From Beroe forskalii (taxonomy: Eukaryota; Ctenophora; Nuda; Beroida; Beroidae), in contig WFMF01000446.1 in assembly GCA_011033025.1 (NCBI GenBank), positions 79,957 to 143,956 of the forward strand: a stretch of DNA of 64,000 nt, given 5' to 3'. Positions 13,601 to 26,730 of this stretch are shown piece by piece. The translations under genes and the position numbers were made by a program. Under the pieces are notes generated by a model. It saw only the letters and a program-made list of their open reading frames with translations. It searched no databases and was not told where the DNA came from. How positions within the stretch are numbered: position 1 is the first letter of the stretch; the number at the start of each line of letters is the position of its first letter.

Positions 13601-15354
13601 GGGGAGTGATAGTACTTGAAATTGGTATCATTCATTCACAATGACACAACGGAACCATGTTCCCGTAATATAGATTCATTACTGCTTTACTATGAAGTAT
13701 CCACTGCTCACCAGTTATATTTCAGCTCCGTCAACTTTACAAAAAAAACTGTTTAAAATGAGGATTTCCTCTATCTACAGCCTTTTTGCCACGGTTTGTA
13801 CTCAGATAAAGTTTTGAAACTACAAGTAAAATCTGATGAATATTAATGATACCCAAATGAACAGTGATCGGACTGTGGTGCCAGGAGTGTTTGGGCACTA
13901 GAACCCACACTGTGACATGCACACAACTCACAAGCCACTTATCTGTTAGTAGGTAAGAGCGCTTACAGATAATGAATTATTTGAAGTGACATCATTATAT
14001 AGATTTACCCAGGTCTATCCATGACGTAAAACAGCAATCTGTATATTTTTGTGCCAGTCAACCGGATATTTTCCGTGCGCGCGCGCCTGTTATCAAGACA
14101 TGGCATCATGCTGTAGTTTCACGCGGTCATTAAACGGGCAGTGTTACAAAACACTTGACGTCGCAGATCACTTATGGACTTTTTATGATCTTCGTTAGGA
14201 TGATTCACCATGTTTGTGTTAGCTTGACACTCACAGGTTCGGGAATACTTTTTTTTCCTTTTTCGATGATAACCTGAAAAGAAAATATAACCTGGCCTTG
14301 TGTTCAACGACACCATAGTCTTCACAAGAATTATGAAACATCTGTAGCACTGAATCATCTTCTGAAATAAAATGGTAATCATGTGGCCGAGTAGTTCGGT
14401 AACATTCGTCAAGCATTTCCATTTGCCTGCTCATTTCATCACAATTAAGGAAACTTAGAAATAATGCGGTTCATATGTGATTGTCAACAATCATAAAATA
14501 ACGGTTGAATCGAATTAAGTTATCAAAACACTTCAAGTAATATCAGCAGTATCAGCTGTGAGACAACAATTCGACGAAATTGCCTCATATTTTGATAATG
14601 CTTGCCACGAAGTCTATAGGTATGGTTGCTGCTGGTTGTTATATTGAATTTCCAGTGTTCTAACATTATTCTTGTCCTAAAAAGCTAAAAGGTTGATTAT
14701 TATATTTTCCGCTGATAAAATAATCAAAACATAATTGAGATGGTTCTTGTCTCAATTTTAAGGACCCTTTTATTATTATTATTATTTTTAATTCATTTTG
14801 CATGAACTCTGATTCAATTTATTGACTCTGATTTATTTCACCTTGATTGACTCGATGTCTGACACACCAAATGACTTAAGTGACATTGGTCAACTGATCC
14901 GTTGCCACGATGACTGCAGTGCATCATGCACTTCATTGCCTATAACAGTAATCCAATTTAACATGTTTGTCTCCTCTCCACTCCACTCTCGACCGTGGAT
15001 GTCGACAGTCCCTAGCTGAGCGCTGACCCCATGATATATTCCCATAATTTTCATTTATTTTTTCGGATAAAAAGTTTGATTAACATTGAATATAATAGTT
15101 AGAAATTTGAATGCAACTGAAACTGAAAATGACATATTTCATGTGCGAATATGATATTCCCTGATTTGGAGCTGTGCTGATAATATGTACCCCAACTGAG
15201 GCATGATAAGACTCTCTCACCGCGTTCCCTGACACCAGTATCCCGCGAGCTGATCCCGCACCATCCCCTGCTCTCAGTCTACCTCACAAGATCACCACTT
15301 CTCTCTTGCTCTACCACTTACCATCCCCGGAGCCTGTAGGTCTGCTGCCCCAAC
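10640..15354. other. Intergenic, no gene seen
   Basis: AT-rich, no convincing exon on either strand. A (GT)n tract lies at 12131-12146. The last ~150 bp (15210-15354) becomes pyrimidine- and GC-richer with few start codons and may be the 5' UTR or promoter of the first-exon candidate at 15355. Confidence 0.45.
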
Positions 15355-15418
15355 ATGAGACCTATCACGGTAGTGGAAATGACGAGGAAGTACTCCCTCA
15401 GCGGTACCATTGAAGGAG
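15355..15418 (+). CDS. VIL1: Candidate villin first exon A
   Basis: An ATG in good context (caacATGa) opens 21 codons (start MRPITVVEMTRK, then a Gly-Thr-Ile-Glu-Gly end). The exon stops with one extra base at a strong donor (GAG|GTAAGC). This phase 1 end matches the common exon at 36195, which starts with two bases of a split codon; joining gives Gly. The intron to 36195 would be about 21 kb unless the 27-nt exon at 16202 is included. The peptide has no known domain. It would form a short N-terminal leader before gelsolin domain G1, as seen in many gelsolin-family isoforms. Assignment to villin is inferred from phase, strand and lack of another gene. Confidence 0.45.
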
Positions 15419-16201
15419 GTAAGCGAGTTATTACCATTAGGCGCTATTTGGAAAACTGATTTGGGTAGGAATGAAATTTAAAACGTATTCTGTATAAATG
15501 ACGAACGCAATGGAATAATTTTCCATGATGACACTTCATCGCCAGGTCTTAGCCTGGGTGCGGTTTGTTTTTGTTATTTTAGATCGGCCAAATCAAGTCC
15601 TTCGTGCCCACGGTTCGCATATTATTCCATTATTTCTGGTGTGAATAATATATTATGAGCTCTTTAACGGAGCATTGACCGATTTAAATTTACTTTAATC
15701 AATTAATTGTCAGGCCAGATGGTATTGAATTCAATATTATGATTAACCTATACAATGTACAGTAAAGTAGGCATATTGGCATAGTTTAGTTTTGTTAATT
15801 TCGTGTTGAATTAGACTTCTTTGAAGTTTGAATTAGGAAACGCTATTTGCATTTATCAATTTCACTTTTTCGAATACACGAGGGATCAGAAGTAGCCAAA
15901 CTTGCTTATGATAGGTAATTCAGATATGAATTATGGAATTATTTCGCAATGAAAATATTTGCTGACAAATGCTGGCAATTTTTTTCAGGATTATATAGCA
16001 AATTATAGAAAAAAAATCAATTTGATAATTTCAGATTATGCTAAATCATCGCAATTAATCCCTATACCTAACACACCCACCGTGACCCATTATATTTTAC
16101 ACTTGATCAAACAGCTGCTGGCTTGCTGTCAATTGGCAATTGTTCTCACCTCTCACCAGTCACTCCCTTTAGTAACAAGATTACTTAATTCCATGTTTTA
16201 G

Positions 16202-16228
16202 GGACGAGTCCGAATGGACGGAACCAAC
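16202..16228 (+). CDS. VIL1: Candidate 27-nt cassette microexon
   Basis: A pyrimidine-leaning acceptor (…gttttAG) and a consensus donor (AAC|GTAAGT) bracket 27 nt. In phase 1 it reads Gly-Thr-Ser-Pro-Asn-Gly-Arg-Asn-Gln and preserves phase 1 at both sides. It could therefore be inserted between first exon A and the common exon without changing frame. The evidence is splice signals and phase only. Confidence 0.25.
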
Positions 16229-17439
16229 GTAAGTTGCGCTGCGATTCTTATCTGAGAATTTAGCGTTAGATTTGTATCTTTTTTGATTTCAGTTTGAGTT
16301 TGATCTCTATGGATGAACTCTTGGGTGTTCATAGTTAAATGATAAATATCACTTGACATTTCACTGTTATGTGTCGTTCACCTCATGCACTTGTTAATAC
16401 AGCAATGTATTCACAGAGGAACTTCAATGCTCATACGCTCATACGGTCCATTCACCAATCACCATGCAATCATGCATGAAGTGAACAATATATCAAATAT
16501 TTATGGTGATATTTGATTCATCTTTTTTGTTAAATTTGTTACTTCATTACTACTTGATGTTATGTTGAAATTTAGATAATAGAATTTTCTGAACTCTTCT
16601 GCTGCTGGCACGAATGCACGCTGTTTTGTTTTATATCACATTCTTTTGCTTCTAGGGAAAGTGCTTAGGCAAAGTTACGAAACCTAAACCTTGAATCGTA
16701 AATTTGCCAATAATTGATATTCAAGCAAATGAAATATTTTCTTGCGTTTAAGCAATGACTCAAAAGTTAGCAGATAGCAAGATATAGAAAACCACACAGC
16801 ATTATCTTCATTTAAGATCTGCTGATCTGTTCAGACTTTGGGTCCTGAACCAGTATAAATTGACGACCATGGACTGATATATTAAGTTATTACTGCCTAA
16901 ATAATACTTGATCAGTAATCATATTTCCGACTACCAGTATCACTATATCACGTTATATTCCTGGCAATATCCGGCAAGAATTCATGGAACTTTGTCTGCT
17001 GTTGATCTGAAATCATGAGAAGATATGGGCCGTTCTGATTATACACGCATTTATCTCGTGTTTGCTTCATTGGTTATGTCCATACTCTGACCGTATCATG
17101 TACTCTGGAGAGTGGAAGGTGAATGAGATGCAGCCAATAATCGGTAAGGATCCGATGACCAATCCCATTGCGAGACAATATTTGAGTTTACTTTAATTGT
17201 TCCATACTTTCACTATTATTATTAAGACTCACATGGTATTCAGTGTCACGGTCATTTGGCGGAACACCAAATCGTAAACATGCTTTTCATACCAATTATG
17301 CATCCTATATCCCTTCATATTTTCTGTATCTCTGTATGTTCATATTCAGATCCCATGTATCTGGAATGCCATGGCTCCTGGCTCACCTCCATGCCATGGC
17401 TTCCTTCTCTCCACCTCTATCTCACTGATTGAGGAGAAT

Positions 17440-17745
17440 TTTCCTCGAGAATTGAGACTATCGCTCGAGAGTCAGGGCTTGGAAGAGTCTGGTAAAATCT
17501 CTCCCTTGTCAGATCATCAGATCGCCCTCTCGGCGCTGATCAGCGCCCGTCTGATCAGCGCTGAGTCGGCCATTTGGCAACATGATCTTTTGACTGTGTA
17601 TCAAAATACTTTTTGACTTTTAGTCGAGGCATAACGAGACTTTTACATGAGACTTCATGTCGAGACATTACGAGACTTCTAGTCGAGACATTTGGAGACT
17701 TTCAGTCAAGACTTATTACTTTATTACGAGACTTTTAGTTGTGAC
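17440..17745. repeat. Degenerate GAGACTTTTAGTCGAGAC repeat
   Basis: Words such as 'gagactttta', 'tcgagaca' and 'ttacgagact' recur about every 25-30 bp between 17620 and 17735. Related 'ctcgaga' words begin near 17440. It is an old, decayed tandem array with no clear unit boundary. Confidence 0.55.
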
Positions 17746-19973
17746 CTCTGGAGTGGGAAGTAGCGAGTAAAGACTGGTTGTCTTTGCTCAATTTCTCATT
17801 TAATCTGTTAACTTGTTAGGTAAAGCGTTGTAAGGAGTGTTTCTAATTTATCTGATGAAGTAGAGACATACGATGCTACTGGATGCTTGGTACAATCTTA
17901 GTATTAGTTAGTTGTCAATTGATATTTGATAATTGTTAAATTTGACGTAATTCAAATATTATATTTTGATGAATACACGGTATACCTGCATGGCGCAACC
18001 CGCCCATTTGAACTTTGTTTCATTTGTTTGTTTTGCCTTTTTCATTATTCTTTATGAAGAATTTTTGTGAGATTTTTACAAAGATTTTTACATGAATTAC
18101 CTTTATTTGAATCCAGAAATGCGATTCTGTGGCTGTTCAAAACGGTTTAAAACAGTTAAGTGGAACAGTGGACAAGGTTTCCTCCGGTATCAATTTCATA
18201 TTATGTCCGTTAACATCGGCTGGCATGTTTATGTTCCTCTTGACATCAGTGCGTCTTAACAGGCATCCATTGACATCAGTAGTACCAGTACGAGTTCGAC
18301 ATATCATATAATTTCCTTATAATTCATCTTGAAACCTTTTGTCTCATCATGTTTCCCTTGACACCAGTTTCCGGATACATAATGTCTCATGGTTATATCA
18401 TGTTTATCTAAACAAAGGTCAAGCATTCTTATCGTTAGGAAAGTTTCGCCAATACCGACTACCGTACTCTTTAACTGCATTCTAAGGAGAATGAAAAGAA
18501 TGAAGTTGCTGCAATGAACCGTCCAGTGGCGATACGTTCATGCCGACTGAAGTTGGTGTAAACCGAAAAAAGAGGAATTGCTTCACTGCATCGCCAATGC
18601 ACGGTGGTCTATCTGTTGTTCAGGAATGATAGACGTTTAAACTCCATCAGTTTACCCTTCTGAACCCTGCTGATAGCGTCATTCTCCCTCGCCTATTGCT
18701 CGGGCAAGGGTTTAATATCCTAATCATGATATAATAGTAGGCACTAACACACGTTTACAAGTCGAATACACGAGCATGAGGGGTTTCACTGCTGTAGACT
18801 CAGCTCAGGTAGAACAATCAGTTAGAGGAACAGAAGCATCACTTAGACTGGTTTAGAGCTGCAATCTGCTGCTCAGCCTCTCCACGATCCAATGGTTATA
18901 TCACTGTCATAGATTGTTGTAGGTTGTATTGTATTTTCTTACTTGATCTCTTTATGCTTTTATGTAATGAGTTATGTTGCATCGCACCTATAGTATCAGC
19001 TTGTGATATAGAACACTGAACAACAATGCAACATTTGCCATTAAAGTATTAAGTAATATCTGTCTGCTGCTCCCATGACCCATTGAGACTAGCCAGCAGC
19101 CACCCTCTGAATGGGGTCTGTACTTCATTTCATTTGCTCATTATTGGCACCCCCAACAATGAGCAACTGGTTTGGAATAATGGAACAACTGAACTTGTAT
19201 TTGTTGAACAGAATATCCACTAGAATGTTTAATAAAATACTTGTAGCTTGTGCTTCTGTGTTACAACCCTATTGGTGGCATTGGCGCTTGTAGTTGACTA
19301 GTTGTGTCACAATCTTGTCTGCTGGCCGTGTCACCAGCTACCACCAGTCTTGTGTTGCGCGGACAACTCGAAACTCTTAAAAATCCTAAAAAGTTAAAAC
19401 GATGAAGAAAAAAACTTTCCTTGTGTATTCCTGGAATCATTATCTCATGAGCTTCATGTTCGTGACTTTGACTCCCACGACCAGTTACACTGGACAGTCG
19501 ATACAGGTACAGCAGCAGTGTAGGCACTGGCAGTGTCCATTGTCCAGTATATCCACAATACACCTACAAATTAGAAACCATTCGCATATATAATACAGTT
19601 TCCATGTATCAGCGACCGCCATCTTACTTTTTATCACGTTATCAAGTTAAGACTCGATGCCCGATGGCCTGGTTTGTGGTATTTGACCGGAATTAATAGG
19701 GAAATAATCTAAAAAAAGTTGATAGAATTAGAAGATTAGAGGAGTCCTGTATCTGCAGGAGGGGGACTTATTACTTTATTATGTGGTGTACCGCAGTGTT
19801 CACTGTTCATGCACCGATAAGTTATTTTGGTACACAACCTGGTAACCATGTGGAATATTTAGAGAAACTTGACCCCTCACCAACACTCCTTAAATACTTT
19901 TTGTGATATCATCGGTTCACTTTTCCCTTCGAGTAGTGTACCGAGGTGTTGTCGAACCTCAGTGTCAGCAAAG

Positions 19974-19998
19974 ATGTCTTTTTCTGGATTTGACTTCG
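19974..19998 (+). CDS. VIL1: Candidate villin first exon B
   Basis: ATG in context aaagATGt opens eight codons, MSFSGFDF, plus one base, then a strong donor (TTCG|GTGAGT). Phase 1 again fits the acceptor at 36195 and regenerates a Gly codon. Upstream 19870-19973 could be the 5' UTR. A first exon this short cannot be judged by coding statistics. The case rests on start context, donor quality and phase. Confidence 0.4.
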
Positions 19999-20339
19999 GT
20001 GAGTGCTGGGTTACTGTACCTTGATTAGTAATTTATCCTATCATTTTTACAAATAATGATGAATTGCTCTATGGTTTTATTCTGAAATAAGGTCCCACCA
20101 CGTTAATAATCAGTGCTTACTCAGCGGTTGGTATTGAACATTTTGGGGATGCCTATCTTGTAGTCTCGGCTATTGATGAGAGTTCTTGATGATTTCGTAA
20201 CTAAAGCTCTAAAGCTAAGCAAGTTTAACGAAATGCCCTGGAAGTGATGCCAACGTGTTCTGTTCCATTATTTGCTCATCAAAGCTTATTGGTCTCTGAA
20301 AGGATCGTTATGCCATATAGAGGGCCTGTCCTCTTCAAA

Positions 20340-21235
20340 ACTTGCACCAAACTAGTCTGTTGACTGCTGTGTTGAGTGTATGTTGTATAATGCGTACATA
20401 TTGTCACTTGCTATGTTAGTATGTTATACCTCATTACCTTATATCATAAAAAGGTAATGACATTGTACCGTTAAAAACTTGAGCATCCTCAGTAACCACT
20501 GGACACCCCAGTTCGGCACATAGCATGTCTATTTCCTTAGATAATCTGATAGACTTCATTGCTAAGTGCACATCAGTAATATAGTAGTCTCACGACAAGT
20601 TTTGACCGATTTAAAGGGTAGTACTATATGCGTAGAGTCGTGTTCAAATTAGATTTGGAGCCTCAACGCTTTATATCATGTGTTTGTTATGACACCAATT
20701 TAAATACACATCTACGCGACCTTTGCTTTGCGTTACAAAAATGTGCATATCTCCGAGGTTTTTGAGCAAATAAAAACTGATGAAACTTTCAGGATATTTG
20801 GTTCTTCACCAAAAGCAACATCTCAGAAGTTTAGATTCATTTTGAGCTCCAGAGTTGTGTTGGATTTTTGACCGAAAAGCCAGTTGTTAAGCGGTAACTT
20901 TAAAACAAAACACCGGTTTATCTGTCATATCTCAATTTCTGAGGGTCAGAAATAGAAGCAGTCTCCAGGAATGTATTTCATATCTTGCCCGTAATATCTG
21001 AAAGTTTGATCAAAAATTGCTCAAAAACATGAGTTATGCGCTTTTTTGTTTTGTGTTAACCAAGCATTTTATGATATTACCATATAAGGTATGGCCGTGC
21101 TTGTTGTGTACAGGGTGTGTCTTTGTACCGGTCGACTACTGTGTTATTTGTATGTTCAGACTGCGTACATAATATGATTTGCTATGTTAGTACTCGTATA
21201 CCTCTTCGCTTATATCATAAAAGGTAATTATTTAA
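20340..21235. mobile_element. Degenerate foldback-like DNA transposon
   Basis: Two diverged direct blocks (about 20350-20465 and 21115-21232) share 'gctatgttagta', 'atacctc' and 'cttatatcataaaa'. Between them, 20745-20805 and 21000-21055 form a diverged inverted repeat ('tttttgagcaa', 'gaaactttcag'). No transposase frame survives. The element class is unclear. Confidence 0.4.
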
Positions 21236-21300
21236 ATGTCTCCAGCTACGCTGTCGACATTTAAATATTATATAGAGCCCTGCTCTCGCAGGGCTCTATA
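21232..21300. repeat. Two adjacent palindromes
   Basis: 21232-21270 is an imperfect palindrome with 'atttaaatgtc' and 'gacatttaaat' arms. 21271-21300 is a perfect hairpin with 12-bp arms (tatagagccctg / cagggctctata) and a 6-nt loop. This may be the hairpin end of a mobile element, since it directly follows the block at 21115-21232. Confidence 0.6.
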
Positions 21301-24270
21301 TTGTCTGCGTGTTCGTCTTACGCCTCTAAAGTACATATAGTAGTGATCAAAGATAAAACATTCGAATCGCCACATGATTTCAATCCGTTGGCTGACTGTT
21401 TCTCATCTTTCAGTTGTCACCAATCAATAATTCTCTAGTTATCGGACTGATTTCTGTTAAAAATGATGTGTTTAGGTAATGAAGAGAGAAATATGACGGA
21501 TAAAAATACTTTTTATTTACTGAGCCTTGATTCAAAATTCACAACCCTAGGCTCAATCTGAAATCCTGAGCTGTACTTAATTTTATGTCCCATGAATTTA
21601 TGAATTTACAGTATTAAGTATCGTTTATCATTTTTGAATTAGCCATTCAATTTTGTGGTTTTATTTATTTGTGGAATTTCACCGTTCACAATGATTCATT
21701 GTTTCGTGAAATTTTTGTCGTTCCAGCTGAGGTAACTTCAGTTTTGAATTTTGAAACTTTAAATTTACAATATTAAATTCTACTTTTAGATTCGATTGCC
21801 TCAATTCTGTTTTATCTTGCGTCAGATGAGCCGGAAACTTTGTGACACTTAATTTAATTCCATCTTTTATCGCTAAATGAGTAACATTTTGTCATTTCCT
21901 ACTTTTATCTTCTAATTTTGGTTTTGCAGTACTAAGACCATATAAAAGAAAGAGCAAACTGATGATTCCGTTCTTCCGACAGCCGGTATTTCGCTCAGCT
22001 TCTCTTTTGTGAAATGTCTGAACCCTCATTGCTGCTCTTGGCAATGATCTGAGGGCAGAGGTTCGGAGTTTCAGCGTAAAGTGAACTTGCTGTGATGTTT
22101 TGAGAGGTTTTTTACTCATTTTAAAACGATAATGGATAAATTCTATACGATGATGCTTATCAACCTCATCTCTCGATCCCTTAGCGTTATAGCTGTAGTA
22201 CTATATGATACGATATCTAATTGTCTAAATGTTTCTTTTGTTTTATTTTTGCCTCATTTCATCTTTCTTTCATTTACTTATCCTTTCTCGAAACTCGAAA
22301 CAATGTTTATATTTCTGATCTGAATAATTTTAAAATGAACCAGCAGGGAATAATTTTCTTAATCATCATATCACGGGAGCCTGGTTCGGATAGTCTCAGT
22401 TCAATTTGAAAGATTACAGCTTCAGATACAGTGCTACAGTGGGATGAAATCGCATGTTACCTAATAAGCCCTTAGCCCAGTGCGATCTTGCAGAGTCATA
22501 TCGTACAATTTGCACAACCTTGCTGAACTTGAGGCGCAAATAATGGATCATAGTATGGTATTTCAAACATCCAAAGTCAGTAAGTCATGCCCAATGTGTC
22601 GCTACTGCCCTAAATCCACCTACAACCTACCATTTTCTCTCCATTACATTCCCCAAGATCAAATCAAGAAGTCAGGGTCGTGAATCAATTTACCACTGTG
22701 TAACCCTTGGTGGAAGGTAACCATTGGTTGATGTTTGGGTGGGTGGGCCATGACACCACTGAACACCAAGCAATCAACAACACGTTATTACTCATGAATT
22801 ACCGTCATACCAAAGGGGGAATCACCCTGTTCATAGAAATCCCGATATACCACTCAAATCTGTATCGTATGCTATGTTGGTAGCAATTGTACGGGATGAT
22901 GGTGGCTCTTATGTTATTACTTCATTACACAGTGTCGGCATCATATCAAACCACTTTACTACCAGCTTAATATCATAATTCATGTGAGGCATATCCAGAG
23001 TAATCCAGAGTAGTGGATCTAATTTCCTTCCCATCATGATTTGTTCATAATTCATATCACACACAATTAATACGATTATTGAGTAATTTTGTGCTCGACA
23101 ATTTCTCTCAGAAATCTAGTATTCTGATCAGTTAACATACTTCATGCTGTATTCCATCGTCCTTTCTAATTCTAATTCTTTGAGCCCTTCTCTGTGTCCA
23201 GTGTCAGATTATTGTATGATTGAGCCTCAATCATTCCTAAAAACCCACATTCGATCGTTTCCCATTCCTCAGTAACAGCTCCTTTAAGGAATTCAAGATG
23301 TCATTGACCTGAAATGGCTCCTCATGAACTGGGTGAGAGGACACTCCCAGTTTTTTGACACTCCACTTCATTAGTATCTCGTTACCTTTGGGTGTGTTTC
23401 CTGTTCAACTTCACACGGTGTAGCGTTCCCACAGCAGCTGTTACACAGCATGTTTTGACCACCTTGCTATACCACTGGGGTAAGCTGTGGTTCATTATGC
23501 CTCTATAGGACCATTCCTTCTGTCTGTAGTGCCTGGCTGAACTGTGTATCATGGAACTTCCTGATTGCTCATGATTGCTCGATATCTTTCCGTCTTGTTC
23601 GAATTTTCAAAAGATTGAACTATATTTTATTTCCACTCGGAAATTCCCTAAAATCATCATGTACCATTCAATATCCATTTGAGAGGAGTATATTAAAATA
23701 AACACTGAAAGGAGACTTCTGATATTTTGACTGGCCACTTTAAAACGCCACTTGCTCACTTGTGCCGGGCCTCAGCTAAGAGCCCCTTCTAATTGATGTG
23801 ACGGATACAGCAGACATATTTCCTTTCATATACAATCTATAAAACACAGTACAAAGTTGTTTTACACAACTACTAACTTAGTTGTGTGACTTCGACGATA
23901 GGAAGTTAAATTTCTCGCTTTTCATTATACCTTATAGTTGTAAAGATTTAATAAATAATTTCACAATTTAAGTGAGCAATCAACATGTGGTTACAAAAAG
24001 AGTTAATTTGTAAGTTAATGGATTAAAGGCTGGAATCTTTGGCTTATTTCTGAAAGCTTGCTATGTGTGAGGGCGTCCTCAGACCTCTACAGGATTTCAT
24101 AAACTGCACGAATTATCGCATGAGTACATTAATCGTCCATAATTAAGAACATGGCTAGTAATCTCTTGATGAGTCACGGACCTTAATTCTTTACTTATCC
24201 CACTTCAGTCCAAGTTCTGGAACTTACCCCAGTTATCTCAGATCCCATATATTACATGCACCTATATCAA
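21301..24270. other. Intronic or intergenic, no exon seen
   Basis: AT-rich sequence without splice-bounded coding segments that I can support. If first exons A or B are used, this is part of villin intron 1. Confidence 0.45.
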
Positions 24271-24271
24271 A

Positions 24272-24356
24272 GCCACTATGAGCCATGACTATAAGCCACT
24301 TTAAGCCACTATTTAAGCCACTATTTGAGCCACTATTTGAGCCACTATTTCAAGCC
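24272..24356. repeat. 12-bp minisatellite 'agccactatttg'
   Basis: About six units of a 12-bp motif, the last four nearly identical ('agccactatttg'). They are in frame and produce a Phe-Glu-Pro-Leu repeat within an 84-codon open frame (24285-24539), which I do not consider a gene. Confidence 0.8.
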
Positions 24357-25672
24357 AGCCCTCTGGACGGCACCTCCACTTCATGGCAAGTAACCGTCTG
24401 CATTATAGATGATGGAGTCAATGACATTCGGATTACACGGCCGAATTACGGTGTCACAATGGCAGAGGACGCCTGGAAATGGGATGAATTAACGTTTACT
24501 TGTGATAATCATTGTGTGTGCCTTAGCCAACTTAATTGAATATTTTCCACTTTGCTCCATTATATTCCAGTTGCAAAGCTACATGGTATTTTATACGGTG
24601 ATGTAGTTGTACAAGAACACTGAACGCTTTCTAATGGTTCATTTATACTTGATATATAAACCCTCTTATTAGTTATTATCTGTACATTTGATGGTTGTGT
24701 TGATGCCAATTTTAGACGTCCTTAGCCGATCCATGTTATTTAGGTCCAATCACAACACAACACACAGATTCCACCCTTTCCCGATTTCAGTGGCCATGAA
24801 ATTGATCTGCAACCCATTAACCAATGGCAGCTGATTTTAATTCTCCTGCAGAAGTCAAGAAAAAACAAATGTGAAGTTCTGAGAAGTTCATCATAGCTCG
24901 TTATATTTCATCGATTGTACTGTAGGACTATGATCCTAGTTTTCAAATTAAATTGTCTACTTTTGAGATCTGAGCACTTAATATGGTTTTAATTGTACCT
25001 TCTCTGTGATGTTCCAGGCAATGATCATGTGGCTGACCAGTGAGTGTGACCACTACTTTATACTTTTCCGCTTAGGCAACAAAGTCTAAAGGAGCAGCTG
25101 TCAGAACTTGATTGGAATGAAAATATCGCAGCTGTTCAAATGGTTCTGAATCGCAAACGAGGAATTTTTCAATCCAGTGATTAAAAATGCAACTTATTAA
25201 TTACTTCCAGCAATGTTGTCCCACATGAAAATAGTTACCCCCAAACCATAGATTGTAACATGTTTCATCATCTCGATGTTGATGTTAATAATTTAGTAAT
25301 TTCTCGTGGCTTGTCACACGACGTACTACACCGGGCAGTCACCAGCTGGTAACGGTACCTTGTTACACGTTACGTGCGACGTTCAGCGGGTGGTCACTGG
25401 GGCGTGACGTCATCATCATAGCTCAGAGTGAGCAACTGATGACGTAGAATCGTCTGGTTCTAGCTCGCAGAGCCGTGCGAACTATTGTAATTTGCATATT
25501 TATACCACTATCTCTCCGTGAGCTTAGGTGTTCCAAGTTATGTTGCTCAATTTACTCAGCCATGTGTTACGAACGTTTGATTTGATTTTACCACCCGCCC
25601 TCTTGTCTAGATGTCTAGTAAATATTCACCACCACCGAACCCAGATTTGTTTGTCGTTTTACCCACTGCCCG

Positions 25673-26730
25673 GTTCACTGGTTGTAGAACCCAGTACACT
25701 GGTTGCAGAACCAAGTTTACTGGTTGTAGGACCCAATTCAATGGCTGTAGAACCAACTTCACTGTTTGCTGGACTCAATTCACTGGTTGTAAGACCCAGT
25801 TCACTGGTTGCAGAACCCAGTTCACTGGTTTTAGAACCCAGTTCACTGGTTGCAGAATACAATTCAATGGTTGCATAACCCAGTTCACTGGTTGCAGAAC
25901 CCAGTTCACTGGTTGTAGAACCCAGTTCACTGGTTTGTAGAACCCAGTACACTGGTTGCAGAACGTAGTTCGCTGGTTGTAGAACCCATTTCACTGGTTG
26001 TAGAACCCAGTACACTGGTTGCAGAACCTAGTTCACTGGTTGCAGAACCCAGTTCACTGGTTGCAGAACCCAGTTCACTGGTTGCAGAACCCAGTTCACT
26101 GGTTGCAGAACCCAGTTCACTGGTTGCAGAACCCAGTTCACTGGTTGTAGAACCCATTTCACTGGTTGTAGGACCCAGTTCACTGGCTGCAGAACCCATT
26201 TCAAAGGTTGCAGAACCCAGTTCACTGGTTGTAGGACCCAGTTTACTGGTTGTAGGACCCAGTTTACTGGTTGCCGAGCCAAGTTCACTGGTTGTAGAAC
26301 CCAGTTCACTGGTTGTAGAACCCAGTTCACCGGTTGTAGAAACCAGTTCCCTGGTTACAGAATTCAATTCACTGGTTTCAGAAGCAAGTTCACTAGTTTA
26401 CCCAGTTCACTGGTTGTAGAACCCAGTTCACTGGTTGTAGAACCCAGTTTACTGGTTGTAGAACCCAGTTTACTGGTTGTAGAACCCAGTTCACTGGTTG
26501 TAGAAACCAGTTCCCTGGTTACAGAATTCAATTCACTGGTTTCAGAGGCAAGTTCACTAGTTTACCCAGTTCACTGGTTGTAGAACCCAGTTCACTGGTT
26601 GTAGAACCCAGTTCACTAGTTGTAGAACCCAGTTCACTGTTTGCAGAACTCAGTTCACTGCTTGTAGGACCCAGTTCACTGGTTGTAGAACCCAGTTCAC
26701 TGGTTGCAGTACCCAGTTCACTAGTACCCA
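25673..26730. repeat. 21-bp minisatellite, about 50 copies, with higher-order repeat
   Basis: Unit is 'ttcactggttgtagaaccca' plus g (21 bp), with a frequent tgtag/tgcag alternation. As 21 is a multiple of 3, several frames on both strands stay open for over 100 codons, giving heptapeptide repeats. A distinctive variant block (…'acagaattcaattcactgg'…'caagttcactagtttaccc') occurs twice, starting at 26361 and 26525, a 164-bp higher-order period. This points to recent segmental duplication inside the array by unequal exchange or slippage. Confidence 0.93.

Noticed and set aside
20340-21235. LTR retrotransposon with direct repeats
   Set aside because: The direct blocks are short and diverged, there is no reverse transcriptase frame or primer site, and internal inverted repeats point to a DNA element.
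24285-24539. 84-codon gene with FEPLF repeats
   Set aside because: The start is made of the 12-bp minisatellite and the remainder has no recognisable domain or splice context.
25673-26730. CRISPR array
   Set aside because: There are no unique spacers, units are contiguous, and the genome is eukaryotic with spliced genes.
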